From Jeotgalibacillus proteolyticus (GTDB taxonomy: Bacteria; Bacillota; Bacilli; Bacillales; Jeotgalibacillaceae), in NCBI RefSeq assembly GCF_002926065.1, contig NZ_PREZ01000001.1:310001-374000 (forward strand): a DNA stretch of 64,000 nucleotides. The letters are read 5' to 3'. Under the pieces are notes generated by a model, which had not been told where the DNA came from, did not search any database, and worked only from the letters and a program-made list of their open reading frames with translations. Positions 12,659-23,349 of the stretch are shown piece after piece (the stretch's first letter is position 1; the number at the start of each line of letters is the position of its first letter). The position numbers were made by a program, and so were the translations under genes.

Positions 12659-13987
12659 CTATGCAATTTCTTTTTCGTGATTAAAAAGATTTTCTTCTTC
12701 TTTTTTCCGGCCGGGAAGAACCAGGTTCAATAGGATTCCAACGATCGCAGCAAGCGCCATTCCCGGCAGAGTAAAGGTTGGAGTAAATTGGATAAAGGCT
12801 CCTCCTACTCCAATAATCATAATGACAGATGCAATAATTAAATTTCTTTTATAAGAAAAATCCACTTTTGCTTCAATCAGCATGCGAAGTCCGCTTGATG
12901 CGATTATTCCAAAAAGCAGGATGGATACTCCCCCCATTACTGCTGTTGGGATCGAGCTTATCAGTGCTGAAATTTTACCTACAAATCCGAAAGAGATTGC
13001 AAGAACTGCTGCCCCGCCGATAACAAAGACACTGTATATCCGTGTTATTGCCAGTACTCCAATGTTTTCCCCGTAAGTGGTGTTTGGAGGGCCGCCGATG
13101 AAGGAGGCAATGACTGTTGCTGCTCCATCACCTAAAATCGAGCGGTGAAGTCCAGGTTTTTCTAAAAAATTCCTTCCAACTACTTTGCTGACGACCATCT
13201 GATGCCCAGTATGCTCAGATAAGGTAACGACTGCTATCGGCACCATAAGTGCGAGTGCTGCAATTGAAAATGATGGTGTGTAATTCACAAAAGGAATGAT
13301 AAACTCCGGCATGGCAATCCATTTTGCATCAAGCACCGGCTGAAAATCTACAAGTCCAGCAAATACTCCTGCAACATACCCTCCGGCAATCCCAATTAAA
13401 ATCGGAATGAGTCCAAAGAATTTTTTAAAGTAAATAGAGCCTATGATGGTGATTGCAAGAGTAATTAAGGCAACGGTTATATGTTTACCGCTGTAAATAA
13501 AGTCCATCGGGTTCTGAGCCAGAGGGTTTTCATACATAGCCATATTAACCGCGGTTCCGGCAAGTCCAAGCCCGATTACAATAATAACCGGACCTACAAC
13601 GACTGGCGGAAGCACTCTCGTGAGCCAGCCTACCCCAAACTTATAAATAAGAAGTGAAACAAGGCCGTAGGCAAGTCCGGCAAAGAATGCCCCGAACATA
13701 GCTGCCTGAGGACCGCCGATTTCTGTTGCTGCTATGATCGGAGCGATAAATGCAAAGGAAGAGCCTAAATAAGCAGGTATCTGTCCTTTTGTAATAAGCA
13801 GATAGGCAAGTGTTCCAAGTCCGCTTGAGATTAGTGCTACCCCCGGGCTTAAGCCCACTAGCATAGGAACAAGCACTGTTGCTCCAAACATGGCAAATAG
13901 ATGCTGCAGGCTAAGGGTTAGCCATTGGTTTGCTTTTGGTACTTCCTGAACATCAAGCACCGGTTTTTGTGAATCTGCTGCTGACAT
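12659..13987 (-). CDS. pyrP: Uracil permease (NCS2 family)
   Basis: The 442-residue polytopic membrane protein has about 12-14 hydrophobic segments and the NCS2 signature region FIGGPPNTTYGENIGVLAITR (about 297-317). It imports uracil for salvage through proton symport. Start ATG with GGAGG (minus strand, at about 13995-13999) upstream. It lies second in the pyr operon, flanked on both sides by PyrR attenuators, which supports uracil rather than xanthine as substrate. Confidence 0.95.
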   Translation of the reverse strand: MSAADSQKPVLDVQEVPKANQWLTLSLQHLFAMFGATVLVPMLVGLSPGVALISSGLGTLAYLLITKGQIPAYLGSSFAFIAPIIAATEIGGPQAAMFGAFFAGLAYGLVSLLIYKFGVGWLTRVLPPVVVGPVIIVIGLGLAGTAVNMAMYENPLAQNPMDFIYSGKHITVALITLAITIIGSIYFKKFFGLIPILIGIAGGYVAGVFAGLVDFQPVLDAKWIAMPEFIIPFVNYTPSFSIAALALMVPIAVVTLSEHTGHQMVVSKVVGRNFLEKPGLHRSILGDGAATVIASFIGGPPNTTYGENIGVLAITRIYSVFVIGGAAVLAISFGFVGKISALISSIPTAVMGGVSILLFGIIASSGLRMLIEAKVDFSYKRNLIIASVIMIIGVGGAFIQFTPTFTLPGMALAAIVGILLNLVLPGRKKEEENLFNHEKEIA

Positions 13988-14005
13988 GAATAGTGCCTCC
14001 TTATA

Positions 14006-14106
14006 GAAAAACCCTCTTTCGTCCTTTTAGCAGACAAAGAGGGCAGGGCAGCAGACTACACGTGTTAATCTCTGCTTCAGACCCCTTTGCCGGCCTCTCT
14101 GGACCT
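14006..14106 (-). promoter_or_regulatory. PyrR attenuator, pyrR-pyrP intergenic
   Basis: PyrR-binding core GTCCAGAGAGGC on the minus strand (within 14084-14106), followed by a terminator hairpin (CCTCTTTGTC with GAC-AAAGAGG, 14006-14045) and a T-run. It has the same architecture as the other two copies in this operon. Confidence 0.92.
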
Positions 14107-14122
14107 CAATTAAAGGGTTAGC

Positions 14123-14766
<644 letters not shown>

Positions 14767-14799
14767 AGTTTAAAGGGTCCGAATCATTAAGTTGTTCTT

Positions 14800-14828
14800 A
14801 TTGTAATGCTGACGTCGATTTTTGTCAA
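14800..14828 (-). promoter_or_regulatory. SigA promoter of the pyr operon
   Basis: TTGACA (14823-14828) and TACAAT (14800-14805) are separated by exactly 17 bp on the minus strand. The -35 overlaps the stop codon of the upstream pseudouridine synthase gene. The first PyrR attenuator begins about 35 bp downstream. Confidence 0.9.
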
Positions 14829-15736
14829 CGATTGTTTCTAAGATCCGTTAGAAGCTCCTCAAAATAGGCAGGAAGCGGAGCTTGATATTCCATATATTCA
14901 TTCGTTCGGGGATGAACAAACCCCAATATTCCTGCATGCAGTGCCTGCCCGCCAAGTTCAAGAGTTTTTCTTGGACCGTATTTTGGATCACCCGCAAGCG
15001 GAAAGCCGATATATTTCATATGAACTCTTATCTGATGGGTTCTGCCTGTTTCGAGTTCGCATTCCACGTGAGAAAAGTCTTTAAAACGATCAAGAACTCT
15101 GAAATGTGTTACTGCATTTTTTCCGTTATTGACAACAGCCATACTCTGTCTGTCTTTTTGATCGCGGCCGATCGGTGCATCAATGGTACCGTACTCATGA
15201 GGAATCAGCCCATGAACGACAGCCTGGTATTTACGAGTGACCGATTTATCAACAAGCTGCTGAACCAGCTTTTCATGAGCAAGATCATTTTTAGCAACCA
15301 TTAATAGGCCTGAGGTATCTTTATCGATCCGGTGCACAATCCCCGGTCTCAATACTCCATTGATGCCTGACAGGTCTTTGCAGTGAGCCATTAGTCCATT
15401 TACGAGGGTTCCATTTAAATGGCCTGGAGCGGGGTGAACGACCATCCCTTTAGGCTTATTTACGACTAACACATCTTCATCCTCATAGTAAATATCAAGA
15501 TCCATTTCTTCAGCTTCAACATCAAGCGCTTCGGGTTCAGGAATTTCAATAACGATCTCGTCCCCCGGAACAGACTTGTAGTTTGCTTTTGAGGGATTGC
15601 CATTGACTGTAACATTGCCTTCTTTTATCCATTGCTGGACCTGAGACCTTGACCAATCCTCCTGAATGCTTGCTATAACTACATCAAGACGGCTTCCTTT
15701 TTCATTTTCCTGTATTAAGTGATGAATGTTTTCCAT
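14825..15736 (-). CDS. rluD: RluA/RluD family 23S rRNA pseudouridine synthase
   Basis: B. subtilis YlyB equivalent, 303 residues. An N-terminal S4 RNA-binding domain (about 14-72, [10 protein letters not shown] onward) precedes the catalytic domain with [17 protein letters not shown] (about 138-154), whose Asp is the nucleophile. It probably modifies helix 69 of 23S rRNA, by family resemblance. The start ATG lies inside lspA (35-bp overlap) behind AGAGGAAAAAG. The neighbours lspA and pyrR match the B. subtilis order. Confidence 0.93.
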   Translation of the reverse strand: MENIHHLIQENEKGSRLDVVIASIQEDWSRSQVQQWIKEGNVTVNGNPSKANYKSVPGDEIVIEIPEPEALDVEAEEMDLDIYYEDEDVLVVNKPKGMVVHPAPGHLNGTLVNGLMAHCKDLSGINGVLRPGIVHRIDKDTSGLLMVAKNDLAHEKLVQQLVDKSVTRKYQAVVHGLIPHEYGTIDAPIGRDQKDRQSMAVVNNGKNAVTHFRVLDRFKDFSHVECELETGRTHQIRVHMKYIGFPLAGDPKYGPRKTLELGGQALHAGILGFVHPRTNEYMEYQAPLPAYFEELLTDLRNNR

Positions 15737-16190
15737 TCTTTTTCCTCTTTTCCTGCACTTCTTCCAGAATCATTTGCACCAAAAGCAGGATTACCCCTAC
15801 AGTAAGAGCGGCATCTGCAATGTTGAAAATAAAGTTAAAAAAAGTAAATTGTATAAAATCGACTACTTCCTGTCTAAGTACACGGTCAATAAAATTCCCG
15901 ACTGCACCGCCAAGAATAGTCATAAGACTTAAACTAAACAATGCGTTTCCTTTTGCATGGCGATGAAAATAATAAAGGATCCCGGCTATCACAACTAATG
16001 TCACAATATAAAACAGCCACATCTGGCCCTCAAGCATTCCCCAGGCGGCACCTGTATTTCGATGTGAGGTTATGTAAAATAAGCCGTCAACTACCCGTAC
16101 CGATTCTCCAAGCTCCATATTTCGAACAACAAGAATTTTTGTGATTTGATCAATAATGATAATAAACAATGCGATTACATAATAGATCAC
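15702..16190 (-). CDS. lspA: Lipoprotein signal peptidase II
   Basis: The 162-residue inner-membrane aspartic protease removes signal peptides from prolipoproteins. Four hydrophobic segments are visible. Conserved motifs are NTGAAWG (about 50-56), [10 protein letters not shown] (about 94-103) and [11 protein letters not shown] (about 115-125), the last two carrying the catalytic Asp residues. The start is GTG at 16190 with GGAGG seven bases upstream. The charged C-terminal tail ([15 protein letters not shown]) reads into the next gene and overlaps rluD by 35 bp. Confidence 0.95.
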   Translation of the reverse strand: MIYYVIALFIIIIDQITKILVVRNMELGESVRVVDGLFYITSHRNTGAAWGMLEGQMWLFYIVTLVVIAGILYYFHRHAKGNALFSLSLMTILGGAVGNFIDRVLRQEVVDFIQFTFFNFIFNIADAALTVGVILLLVQMILEEVQEKRKKNGKHSSLNTGK

Positions 16191-16227
16191 GCGTCTACCT
16201 CCGAATAGTTGTCTTAACCCTTTACGT

Positions 16228-16236
16228 ATTGTAGCA
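16228..16236 (-). promoter_or_regulatory. Candidate extended -10 for lspA-rluD
   Basis: TGCTACAAT on the minus strand about 40 bp upstream of the lspA GTG matches an extended -10. No good -35 hexamer is visible. The ylyA gene that precedes lspA in B. subtilis is absent, so lspA needs its own promoter after the ileS terminator. Confidence 0.45.
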
Positions 16237-16373
16237 TAATTTTAAACTTCAGGCATCCGGGTTAACGTTATATTTTAATGAACCGGGCAGTGCAGCCATG
16301 CTTTTATTCAAAACTATCTCTTAAAGCTCCAGAAGGTTCATCCTTAATGTGACTCGCCATCATTAAAATTCAT

Positions 16374-16408
16374 ATAAAAAGACCTGGAGATTTCATTATC
16401 CCCAGGTC
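16374..16408 (-). terminator. ileS terminator
   Basis: On the minus strand GACCTGG pairs with CCAGGTC around an A/T-rich loop and is followed by TTTTT. It lies 12 bp past the ileS stop. Confidence 0.85.
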
Positions 16409-16419
16409 AACCTAATTCA

Positions 16420-19197
16420 TTACTCTTGAGTCAGATGTGCATAATTTTCTTTTACAACTGAAGCACAGCGAGGGCAAAGGGTTGGATGATCAGGATCTTG
16501 ACCTGCCTCGTCTGTAACGATCCAGCATCTTTCGCATGTTTCTCCTTCAGCTTTCGTAACTAAAACAGCATGCCCATCAAACGTTAAAGCTTCTGCAGGT
16601 GCACTCTGCAGCGAATCAGAAACTTCAAAATCTGAAACGATAAAGAGCTGTTTTAAATCTTCATCAATGGAAGAAAGCAATTTGAAAGTTACCTCATCAG
16701 CAAAAAGTGTAACTTTTGCTGCAAGTGATTTCCCGATTGTTTTACTGTTTCTTGCTTCCTCCAGCGCTTTTAGTACATCATCACGCAGGTCAAGGAAAGA
16801 ATTCCATTTTTCCAATAGACCCTTTTCTTCTGTATACTCTTTTTCCTCAGGCATATCGGTAAGCTGAACGCTTTCTTCTTCTGCTCCCGGTACATAAGCC
16901 CAAACCTCGTCTGCTGTGTGAGGCAGAATTGGTGAAATCAGTTTTGTCAATGCAGTCAATGCTTCATACATAACCGTTTGCATGGCACGACGGTCTTTAT
17001 GGTTTTGAGCTTCGATATAAAGGATATCTTTTGCAAAATCCATATAGAACGAGCTTAAATCAAGGGTGCAGAAGTTATTGATCGTATGATAAATCGTTGC
17101 AAATTCATACTCTTCATATGATCTTTTTACCGTTTTTACTACCTGATTTAACCGGACAAGTAAGAACTGGTCTACTTCACGAAGATTGTCAAAGGAGACA
17201 GCATCCTTCTTTGGATCAAAATCAGCAAGATTAGCAAGCATAAAACGAAGCGTGTTTCTGATTTTACGATATACTTCAGCTACCTGTTTTAGAATAGGAT
17301 CTGATACACGTACATCAGCCTGATAATCAACAGAAGCCACCCATAATCTTAAAATATCTGCACCAAGCTGATTCATCACTTTTGACGGCAGCATAACGTT
17401 ACCGAGTGATTTACTCATTTTCCGTCCGTTTCCATCAAGGGCAAATCCGTGGCTTAGCACACCTTTATAAGGAGCTTTACCCGTCACTGCAACTCCTGTA
17501 GTGAGGGATGAATTAAACCAGCCGCGGTATTGGTCAGAGCCTTCAAGATATAAATCTGCCGGCCTCTTAAGATCGTCTCTAGCTTCAAGAACAGATTGAT
17601 GGGATGATCCACTGTCAAACCAGACATCCATAATATCCTGTTCCTTCGTGAACGTTCCGTTTGGACTACCCTCGTGTGTGAAGCCTTCAGGCAGCAAATC
17701 CTTCGCTTCCTTTTCAAACCAGATATTTGAACCATGCTCGCCAAATAAATTGGATACATGATCAATTGTTTCCTCAGTAATAATTGCTTCACCATTTTCA
17801 GCATAAAATACCGGGATCGGAACGCCCCAAGCCCGCTGACGTGAAATACACCAGTCTCCGCGGTCACGAACCATATTGAACAGACGCGTTTCACCCCATG
17901 CTGGAACCCATTTTGTTTCTTTGACTGCCTGCATTAATTCTTCACGGAACTTCTCAATTGATGCAAACCACTGAGCTGTTGCCCGGAAGATAATCGGCTT
18001 TTTCGTGCGCCAGTCATGAGGATAGCTGTGAGTAAAGAATTCCAGCTTCAGCAGCGCTCCTGCTTCTTCAAGCTTTTCAGTGATCGGTTTATTTGCTTTA
18101 TCGTAAAATAAGCCTTCAAAGCCTGGTGCTTCGTCTGTAAATACTCCGCGGTCATCAACCGGACATAGAACATCCAGTCCATATTTTTTCCCTACCTGAA
18201 AATCATCCTCACCATGGCCTGGAGCAGTATGAACGCAGCCTGTACCTGCTTCAGTCGTTACATGCTCACCCAGTACAACTAGTGATTCGCGCTCATAAAA
18301 TGGATGTTTAGCAACAACCCTTTCAAGCTCTGAACCTTTTACGGTTTTAATTACCTGCGGGGAAGCCCACTCCATGGTTTCTGTCACTTTTTGAAGCAAT
18401 TCTTTAGCTACTACATACCGGCTTCCGCTTTCCTCTACTACTACATACTCAAGTTCAGGATGCAGCGCAATGGCAAGGTTTGCAGGAATCGTCCACGGTG
18501 TTGTGGTCCAGATAATAAATTTCACTCCTGCTTCAAGCACGCCTTTACCGTCAGTAACCTCAAAGGATACGTAGATCGACGGGGAGCGTTTATCATGATA
18601 CTCAATTTCAGCTTCAGCAAGTGCTGATTCGCTTGATGGAGACCAGTAGACAGGTTTTTTGCCTTTATAAATATAGCCTTTTTTCGCCATTTCACCAAAA
18701 ACCCTGATCTGCTGCGCTTCATATTGAGGCTCTAGTGTAATATAAGGATTATCCCAGTCGCCTCTTACACCAATGCGTTTAAATTGTTCGCGCTGTGATT
18801 CTACCTGGCTGTAAGCATACTCAGCGCAGCGCTCTCTAAACTCCGCAATGGTCATTTCTTTGCGCTTAACCCCTTTGTTGGTTAACGCCTGTTCAATCGG
18901 AAGGCCATGAGTATCCCAACCTGGTACATAAGGAGCCTGATATCCGCTCATTGATTTATAGCGGACAATAAAGTCTTTCAGCACCTTATTTAATGCGTGC
19001 CCCATATGAAGGTCGCCATTTGCATACGGCGGACCGTCATGCAGCACAAAAAGAGGACGTCCTTCTGTGCGTTTTTGAACCTGATCATAAATATTCATTT
19101 CAGCCCATTTTTGTTGAATCTCAGGCTCTCTGTTGGGTAAATTTCCTCTCATCGGAAATGCCGTTTTTGGCATAAGCAACGTATCTTTGTATTCCAT
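16420..19197 (-). CDS. ileS: Isoleucyl-tRNA synthetase
   Basis: Class I synthetase of 925 residues (B. subtilis about 921) that charges tRNA-Ile. The HIGH-like motif appears as [10 protein letters not shown] (about 62-71) and KMSKS as [11 protein letters not shown] (about 595-605). The CP1 editing domain lies between them ([12 protein letters not shown]). A zinc-binding C-terminus shows CERC and CPRC pairs (about 886-910). Start ATG 4 bases after GGAGGATT. The gene is controlled by a T-box leader. Confidence 0.97.
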   Translation of the reverse strand: MEYKDTLLMPKTAFPMRGNLPNREPEIQQKWAEMNIYDQVQKRTEGRPLFVLHDGPPYANGDLHMGHALNKVLKDFIVRYKSMSGYQAPYVPGWDTHGLPIEQALTNKGVKRKEMTIAEFRERCAEYAYSQVESQREQFKRIGVRGDWDNPYITLEPQYEAQQIRVFGEMAKKGYIYKGKKPVYWSPSSESALAEAEIEYHDKRSPSIYVSFEVTDGKGVLEAGVKFIIWTTTPWTIPANLAIALHPELEYVVVEESGSRYVVAKELLQKVTETMEWASPQVIKTVKGSELERVVAKHPFYERESLVVLGEHVTTEAGTGCVHTAPGHGEDDFQVGKKYGLDVLCPVDDRGVFTDEAPGFEGLFYDKANKPITEKLEEAGALLKLEFFTHSYPHDWRTKKPIIFRATAQWFASIEKFREELMQAVKETKWVPAWGETRLFNMVRDRGDWCISRQRAWGVPIPVFYAENGEAIITEETIDHVSNLFGEHGSNIWFEKEAKDLLPEGFTHEGSPNGTFTKEQDIMDVWFDSGSSHQSVLEARDDLKRPADLYLEGSDQYRGWFNSSLTTGVAVTGKAPYKGVLSHGFALDGNGRKMSKSLGNVMLPSKVMNQLGADILRLWVASVDYQADVRVSDPILKQVAEVYRKIRNTLRFMLANLADFDPKKDAVSFDNLREVDQFLLVRLNQVVKTVKRSYEEYEFATIYHTINNFCTLDLSSFYMDFAKDILYIEAQNHKDRRAMQTVMYEALTALTKLISPILPHTADEVWAYVPGAEEESVQLTDMPEEKEYTEEKGLLEKWNSFLDLRDDVLKALEEARNSKTIGKSLAAKVTLFADEVTFKLLSSIDEDLKQLFIVSDFEVSDSLQSAPAEALTFDGHAVLVTKAEGETCERCWIVTDEAGQDPDHPTLCPRCASVVKENYAHLTQE

Positions 19198-19230
19198 CCA
19201 TAATCCTCCTTACAATTTCCATACTAATTA

Positions 19231-19497
19231 AAAAAGCCCCCTCATCCCAAAAAAAGGGACGAGAGAGCATTGCTTCACGCGGTACCACCCTTATAGAAAA
19301 CAGTAAACCATTTTCCACTCAAGGAGCCTGTAACGTTCGCCAGCCGCTGCTGCCTACTATCAAGTTCGGCAGCAGAACTCGAGGATGATTTTCTCCAATC
19401 GTTCTGCATCGGGCTTTCACCATCCCCGACTCGCTTTCCGGGCAGAAAATTAACTGGATACTGTTCCTGTCATCGTTCATTTTTGAATAAAATTATC
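19231..19497 (-). ncRNA. T-box riboswitch leader of ileS
   Basis: The canonical T-box AGGGTGGTACCGCG lies on the minus strand at 19278-19291. It is followed by a terminator hairpin (CTCTCTCGTCCC pairing with GGGATGAGGGGG, 19231-19269) and TTTTTT. The 5' part contains a stem I-like fold with GGGATGGTGAAAGCCCGA, and AATCATCC, where an ATC isoleucine specifier is plausible. Uncharged tRNA-Ile should stabilise the antiterminator. The exact specifier was not modelled. Confidence 0.95.
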
Positions 19498-19505
19498 TTC
19501 ATGCT

Positions 19506-19535
19506 ATTATATTTTAGAATAGCCAAATTCGTCAA
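19506..19535 (-). promoter_or_regulatory. SigA promoter of the ileS T-box transcript
   Basis: TTGACG (19530-19535) and TATAAT (19506-19511) with an 18-bp spacer on the minus strand, placed about 10 bp before the leader. It sits in the short gap after divIVA, so ileS is transcribed independently. Confidence 0.85.
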
Positions 19536-19538
19536 CTA

Positions 19539-20054
19539 TTAGTCGTTTTCAAGCTCAGGCTGCAGGCTTTTTAGGTCTGTAGTGTCAAGATCATACTCCA
19601 TTAAGTCTTCCCAGTCGCCATTTGAGATTAAATCCAGCTGAGCTTCGATCAGCATTTTAAATCTTGTGCGGAACACTTTGGACTGCTTTTTAAGATCTTC
19701 AATTTCAATAGCAATCTTGCGGGCTTTAGCTAAAGAATCGTTTACAATCCGATCAGCATTTCTTTCCGCTTCTTTAATAATCAGCTTTGATTCTTTCATC
19801 GCGTTGCGCCGGACTTCTTCTGCTGCTTCCTGGGCGACAACAATCGATTTGTTCAGCGTTTCTTCAATATTGGTAAAATGCCCTAATCGTTCGCTATTGT
19901 TATTGAGCTTTTCTTCCAGCTCTTTTTTTTCACGGAGAAGTATTTCATAATCTTTAATAATCTGATCTAAAAATTCATTTACTTCTTCCTCATCATACCC
20001 TCTGAATCCACGATTAAATTCTTTATTATGTATATCCAATGGTGATAGTGGCAT
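19539..20054 (-). CDS. divIVA: Cell-division initiation protein DivIVA
   Basis: The 171-residue coiled-coil protein recognises negatively curved membrane at poles and septa. Its N-terminus MPLSPLDIHNKEFNRGFRGYDEEEVNEFLDQI is the conserved lipid-binding domain, with the tip hydrophobic residue and nearby Arg/Lys. Residues about 30-155 are strongly coiled coil (heptads in KELEEKLNNNSERLG and the IKEAERNADRIV region). Start ATG behind TTGGAGGTGCC. In this lineage it recruits Min proteins, and RacA during sporulation, as known for B. subtilis. Confidence 0.96.
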   Translation of the reverse strand: MPLSPLDIHNKEFNRGFRGYDEEEVNEFLDQIIKDYEILLREKKELEEKLNNNSERLGHFTNIEETLNKSIVVAQEAAEEVRRNAMKESKLIIKEAERNADRIVNDSLAKARKIAIEIEDLKKQSKVFRTRFKMLIEAQLDLISNGDWEDLMEYDLDTTDLKSLQPELEND

Positions 20055-20215
20055 GCTGGCACCTCCAACCTCTCATATGCTTTTCACTTATTATTATACT
20101 GATGATTCGTCAATTTGTGGGGATTCTCTTCAAATTAAGAGTAAAAAATTTCGTATTTCGTCATATTGTCTCATTAAAACAGCTTAATTCCAACAAATAT
20201 TTGTCATTTTTCTAA

Positions 20216-20989
20216 TCAACCTATCGTGTAGAGCTTAAGTCTGTATTTATCTTTTTTGGTTTTTCCTTCAATCTCTCCAATTCTGAGCCTGCCAAATCCT
20301 CTTACAGAAAGGATGTCTTCTTCACCGCATTCAAAGGAGGGATGTTCTTCTGCTTTGAAATTCACTTTGGCTTTGCCTCCCTGAATTAAAAGCTGTGCCT
20401 TCTGTCTTGAAATAGACATGGCCCCTGCTATTACGACATCAAGTCTTAAAGAGCTGAGAGTTACAAACTTCTCTCTCCATTTTTCATCAGACGGCGAATA
20501 GTGATCCCAGCTTACCTCTTTGACCAAAACCGCATTTCTGCCTATCTGATTAAGGTTCATGGTAAAGAAAGAGGAAAATTCCTGCGCCACAACAATATAG
20601 ATTTTATCATCTGAAAAGATGATATCCCCGAATTTCTCCCGTTTAATTCCAAGTCCCATTAAAGATCCTAAGACATCCTTATGCTCCACTGAAATAAATT
20701 TTGCCGGGTAGCTTACTTCAATCAGCAGCAGGTTAAAATCATCAAATGCAGGCTGCAAATAATCAGGATAGATTAAACACCTTCTGCGTTCTGCTCCTTC
20801 ACCGCCCTCAAAGGCTGCCCGGACTTCCCCGGTTGTGCCAATAAGTGATTGAACGATAAATACCTGTCTAGGATCCAGAAAATCTGTCAATTTGGGTGCA
20901 TACATCGTTTCTGTATCCTGTTTCCAGCCGAGTACGCGATCGATAAATCCCTGTTCTTCCTTGCGAAAATGCTGATAAACAGATGACAC
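20216..20989 (-). CDS. ylmH: YlmH, S4-domain RNA-binding protein
   Basis: The 257-residue protein has an N-terminal YlmH-type domain and a C-terminal S4 domain (about 180-240, LRLDVVIAGAMSISRQKAQLLIQGGKAKVN). S4 proteins bind structured RNA. YlmH has been linked to the ribosome quality-control pathway as a functional relative of RqcP, recalled from recent literature and not provable here. The start is GTG at 20989, with GGGAGG seven bases upstream. Between ylmG and divIVA as in B. subtilis. Confidence 0.93.
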   Translation of the reverse strand: MSSVYQHFRKEEQGFIDRVLGWKQDTETMYAPKLTDFLDPRQVFIVQSLIGTTGEVRAAFEGGEGAERRRCLIYPDYLQPAFDDFNLLLIEVSYPAKFISVEHKDVLGSLMGLGIKREKFGDIIFSDDKIYIVVAQEFSSFFTMNLNQIGRNAVLVKEVSWDHYSPSDEKWREKFVTLSSLRLDVVIAGAMSISRQKAQLLIQGGKAKVNFKAEEHPSFECGEEDILSVRGFGRLRIGEIEGKTKKDKYRLKLYTIG

Positions 20990-21006
20990 TTTTTTTCCTC
21001 CCTTTG

Positions 21007-21038
21007 AAAAATGCCTTTATCCTGAAGGATAAAGGCAT
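21007..21038 (-). terminator. Hairpin terminator between ylmG and ylmH
   Basis: Minus strand ATGCCTTTATCC pairs perfectly with GGATAAAGGCAT around TTCA, followed by TTTTC. The T-run is short, so this may be a partial terminator that lowers expression of ylmH. Confidence 0.7.
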
Positions 21039-21046
21039 GAATAATG

Positions 21047-21313
21047 TTAAGCAATCATGTTAAAAAGTACTTCCAGGCCGCTTCTGGCTAAATTCAAGGT
21101 GATAATCGCTACTAATGGCGATATGTCAATCATGCCAAGAGGAGGAATTATTTTTCTAAACGGCTCCAGATAAGGCTCGCAGATTCTGGCTAAGGTTTGG
21201 CCAAAGCTGCTTTCTCTTGCATTAGGAAACCATGACATTAAAATATAAATAATTAATGCATAGCTGTAAAACGTAATCAGTGTACCAATTACACCAAATA
21301 TAGTATTCAGCAT
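21047..21313 (-). CDS. ylmG: YggT family membrane protein YlmG
   Basis: The 88-residue protein has two hydrophobic segments (about 5-28 and 65-83) flanking the conserved YggT motif [28 protein letters not shown]. The family is associated with cell division and membrane or nucleoid distribution; the precise role is unknown. The ATG at 21313 was preferred to the GTG at 21328, because AGGTGG stands upstream of the ATG and nothing precedes the GTG. Confidence 0.92.
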   Translation of the reverse strand: MLNTIFGVIGTLITFYSYALIIYILMSWFPNARESSFGQTLARICEPYLEPFRKIIPPLGMIDISPLVAIITLNLARSGLEVLFNMIA

Positions 21314-21346
21314 ACTCGTTAAAACCACCTATCTATCCTTTACGGA

Positions 21347-21772
21347 TTAATCTTCTTGTATAAAATCAGTAATATTTCCGCTTACTTCTATGTTATCAGG
21401 CGTACATAGAAATATATCTGTGCCAACGCGCTGAATATCTCCACCGATGGCGTACACCGTTCCACTTAGAAAATCAACGATTCGTTTCGCCTGATCCTTG
21501 TTAATTCTCTGCAGGTTAACCACTACTGCCCGGTGACTTTTTAAGTGGTCAGCTATATCCTGAGCCTCCGCATACATTCTTGGTTCAAGCAAAACCATTT
21601 TGGAGGATTTCTGAACACTTTGCAGGCTTACAACGTTCTGCTTTTGAACCGGCTGTTTTTTATTCGTGCGTGGCTGTGCCGGCTCTTCCTTTTGCTCTTC
21701 AATATATTCTTCAACATATTCTTCTTCTTCATCAACAAAAAAGAAGTTTTTAAATTTCGATTTCATCCCCAT
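21347..21772 (-). CDS. sepF: SepF, FtsZ-binding cell division protein
   Basis: The 141-residue protein has an N-terminal amphipathic membrane anchor ([13 protein letters not shown]), a Glu-rich linker (about 15-45), and the C-terminal SepF core (about 60-138, [29 protein letters not shown]). SepF arcs bundle FtsZ and anchor it to the membrane together with FtsA. Start ATG with AGGAGG eight bases upstream. Operon ylmD-ylmE-sepF-ylmG. Confidence 0.96.
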   Translation of the reverse strand: MGMKSKFKNFFFVDEEEEYVEEYIEEQKEEPAQPRTNKKQPVQKQNVVSLQSVQKSSKMVLLEPRMYAEAQDIADHLKSHRAVVVNLQRINKDQAKRIVDFLSGTVYAIGGDIQRVGTDIFLCTPDNIEVSGNITDFIQED

Positions 21773-21786
21773 GGTGCATTCCTCCT

Positions 21787-22458
21787 TTATTCGCCTACAA
21801 GCGCTGAACCGATTCTGACAAAAGTAGCGCCTTCTTCGATCGCAATTTCATAGTCATTTGACATTCCCATGGAAAGCTCAGTACACGGTGCATGAAGAAA
21901 CCCATGTGTATGTATCGTTTCTTTTAATTTTGAGAGATCTTTGAAGCACTTCCGCAGAATTTTTTCATCCGTGGTGTGAGGAGCCATAGTCATTAGGCCG
22001 ACCACTTTTATTTTATCATATTTCGACAGCTGATCGATAAATTCAATTATATTTTCAGGAGATATTCCATGTTTTTGTTCCTCTCCTGACACATTTACCT
22101 GAACAAAACATTTTATTTCCCCATCAGCGCGCTTATTAATCTCCTTAGCAAGCGACAGCCTGTCCAGTGAATGAAGATAATCGATATCATTGATGACGTC
22201 TTTGACCTTTCTTGATTGAAGTGATCCAATGAAATGCCAAACCGTTTGTCCTGTTAGTACTTCTTTTTTCTCCAGTAGTCCTTCAAGCCTGTTTTCCCCT
22301 AAATGAAAAAATCCTGCATCAGCTGCTTCCTGCGCCCGCTCATTTGTAACGTATTTCGTCACGGCGACCACTGTTACGTCATCGGCTGAACGCCCGGCTC
22401 TCGCTGAAGCTGCATTTATGTTCATTTTGATTCGTTTTCCTTTTTCTATTACATCCAT
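21787..22458 (-). CDS. ylmE: YggS family PLP-binding homeostasis protein YlmE
   Basis: The 223-residue TIM-barrel protein binds pyridoxal phosphate through the lysine in VVAVTKYV (about 30-37). Other family motifs are FHLGENR and [24 protein letters not shown]. It buffers PLP levels and is not a known enzyme. The ATG at 22458 follows GGAGG by eight bases; the longer frame would start with TTG and lack a site. It lies 2 bp from ylmD. Confidence 0.95.
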   Translation of the reverse strand: MDVIEKGKRIKMNINAASARAGRSADDVTVVAVTKYVTNERAQEAADAGFFHLGENRLEGLLEKKEVLTGQTVWHFIGSLQSRKVKDVINDIDYLHSLDRLSLAKEINKRADGEIKCFVQVNVSGEEQKHGISPENIIEFIDQLSKYDKIKVVGLMTMAPHTTDEKILRKCFKDLSKLKETIHTHGFLHAPCTELSMGMSNDYEIAIEEGATFVRIGSALVGE

Positions 22459-22460
22459 TT

Positions 22461-23276
22461 TTAATTCCTCCAACCAATGACCGCTGCCATTCTTCCTGTT
22501 TTCCCCTGGTCTCTCCGGTGAGAAAAAAACAAATCATCCTCACAGGAAGTGCACAATGAAGAGATTGAAATGTTGCTCTCTAAAATTCCTGCGTTTATCA
22601 GGAGCTGTTTATTTACCTCTTTTAAGTCCAGTGAATAAGTTAAGTCGGTCTTTTTTATAAAGCTTTTATGCTCATTCTCACCCAGGCAGTTTTTTACCTT
22701 ATTAATAACAAAATCATCTACTTCGTAACAGCAGCTCCCTATAGAGGGACCAATATAGCATTTTAATTTGGATAGATCCGTACCTGCCATTTCAGCTTCA
22801 TGAACCATTGCCCCGGCAATGTTCAAAACAGTGCCCTTCCAGCCTGCATGAGCTGCTCCGGCAAAGCCTGAATCCGGCTCTGCAAAAAATAGCGGGACAC
22901 AGTCAGCGAAGCATAAAGCAAGAAAAACATTCCGTTCAACCGTCCATAAACCATCTGTTTCGGGAATGGCATTTTCAAAAAGAAGGGTTCCCGCACCGCA
23001 TTCATTATGTGTAACCTTCCTTATGTCTGCTCCATGAATCTGGTCTGCCCATATAAAATTGGCTGCAGGAGCATCCAGCTCCTCTGCCAAAATCCTTCTG
23101 TTTGAAATTACGTCCTCCGGAAGGTCCTTTACATGCAGTCCCAGGTTCAGACTGCTGAAAGCTCCGCTGCTTACACCACCGTTTTTTGCAGAAAAGATGG
23201 CAACAAGAGAAGGTATTTCTTTTGTCCAATCTTCAATTGTAAGAAACCTGGCTGATTTTTTGTCCGTTACCTTCAC
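22461..23276 (-). CDS. ylmD: Polyphenol oxidase / peptidoglycan editing factor family protein YlmD
   Basis: The 271-residue multicopper-oxidase-like domain protein (YfiH/PgeF family) has the metal-site motifs ADCVPLFF and AHAGWKGTV (about 125-150) and CTSCEDDLFFSHRRDQGKTGR near the C-terminus. Homologues have purine nucleoside phosphorylase or peptidoglycan-editing activity. The start was placed at GTG 23276 because AGGTGA precedes it by eight bases; GTG at 23288 is possible. First gene before ylmE-sepF. Confidence 0.92.
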   Translation of the reverse strand: MKVTDKKSARFLTIEDWTKEIPSLVAIFSAKNGGVSSGAFSSLNLGLHVKDLPEDVISNRRILAEELDAPAANFIWADQIHGADIRKVTHNECGAGTLLFENAIPETDGLWTVERNVFLALCFADCVPLFFAEPDSGFAGAAHAGWKGTVLNIAGAMVHEAEMAGTDLSKLKCYIGPSIGSCCYEVDDFVINKVKNCLGENEHKSFIKKTDLTYSLDLKEVNKQLLINAGILESNISISSLCTSCEDDLFFSHRRDQGKTGRMAAVIGWRN

Positions 23277-23349
23277 CTGTTGCTTCACCTCTTCTTATTT
23301 TTATAAAGTGTACCATATTACAGCACATAAACGGTATTGAAAAAGGTGC

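Noticed and set aside
20055-20215. divIVA promoter from TTGACG near 20110 with TATAAT close by
   Set aside because: The two hexamers are only about 9 bp apart, which is incompatible with one promoter; no better pairing was certain.
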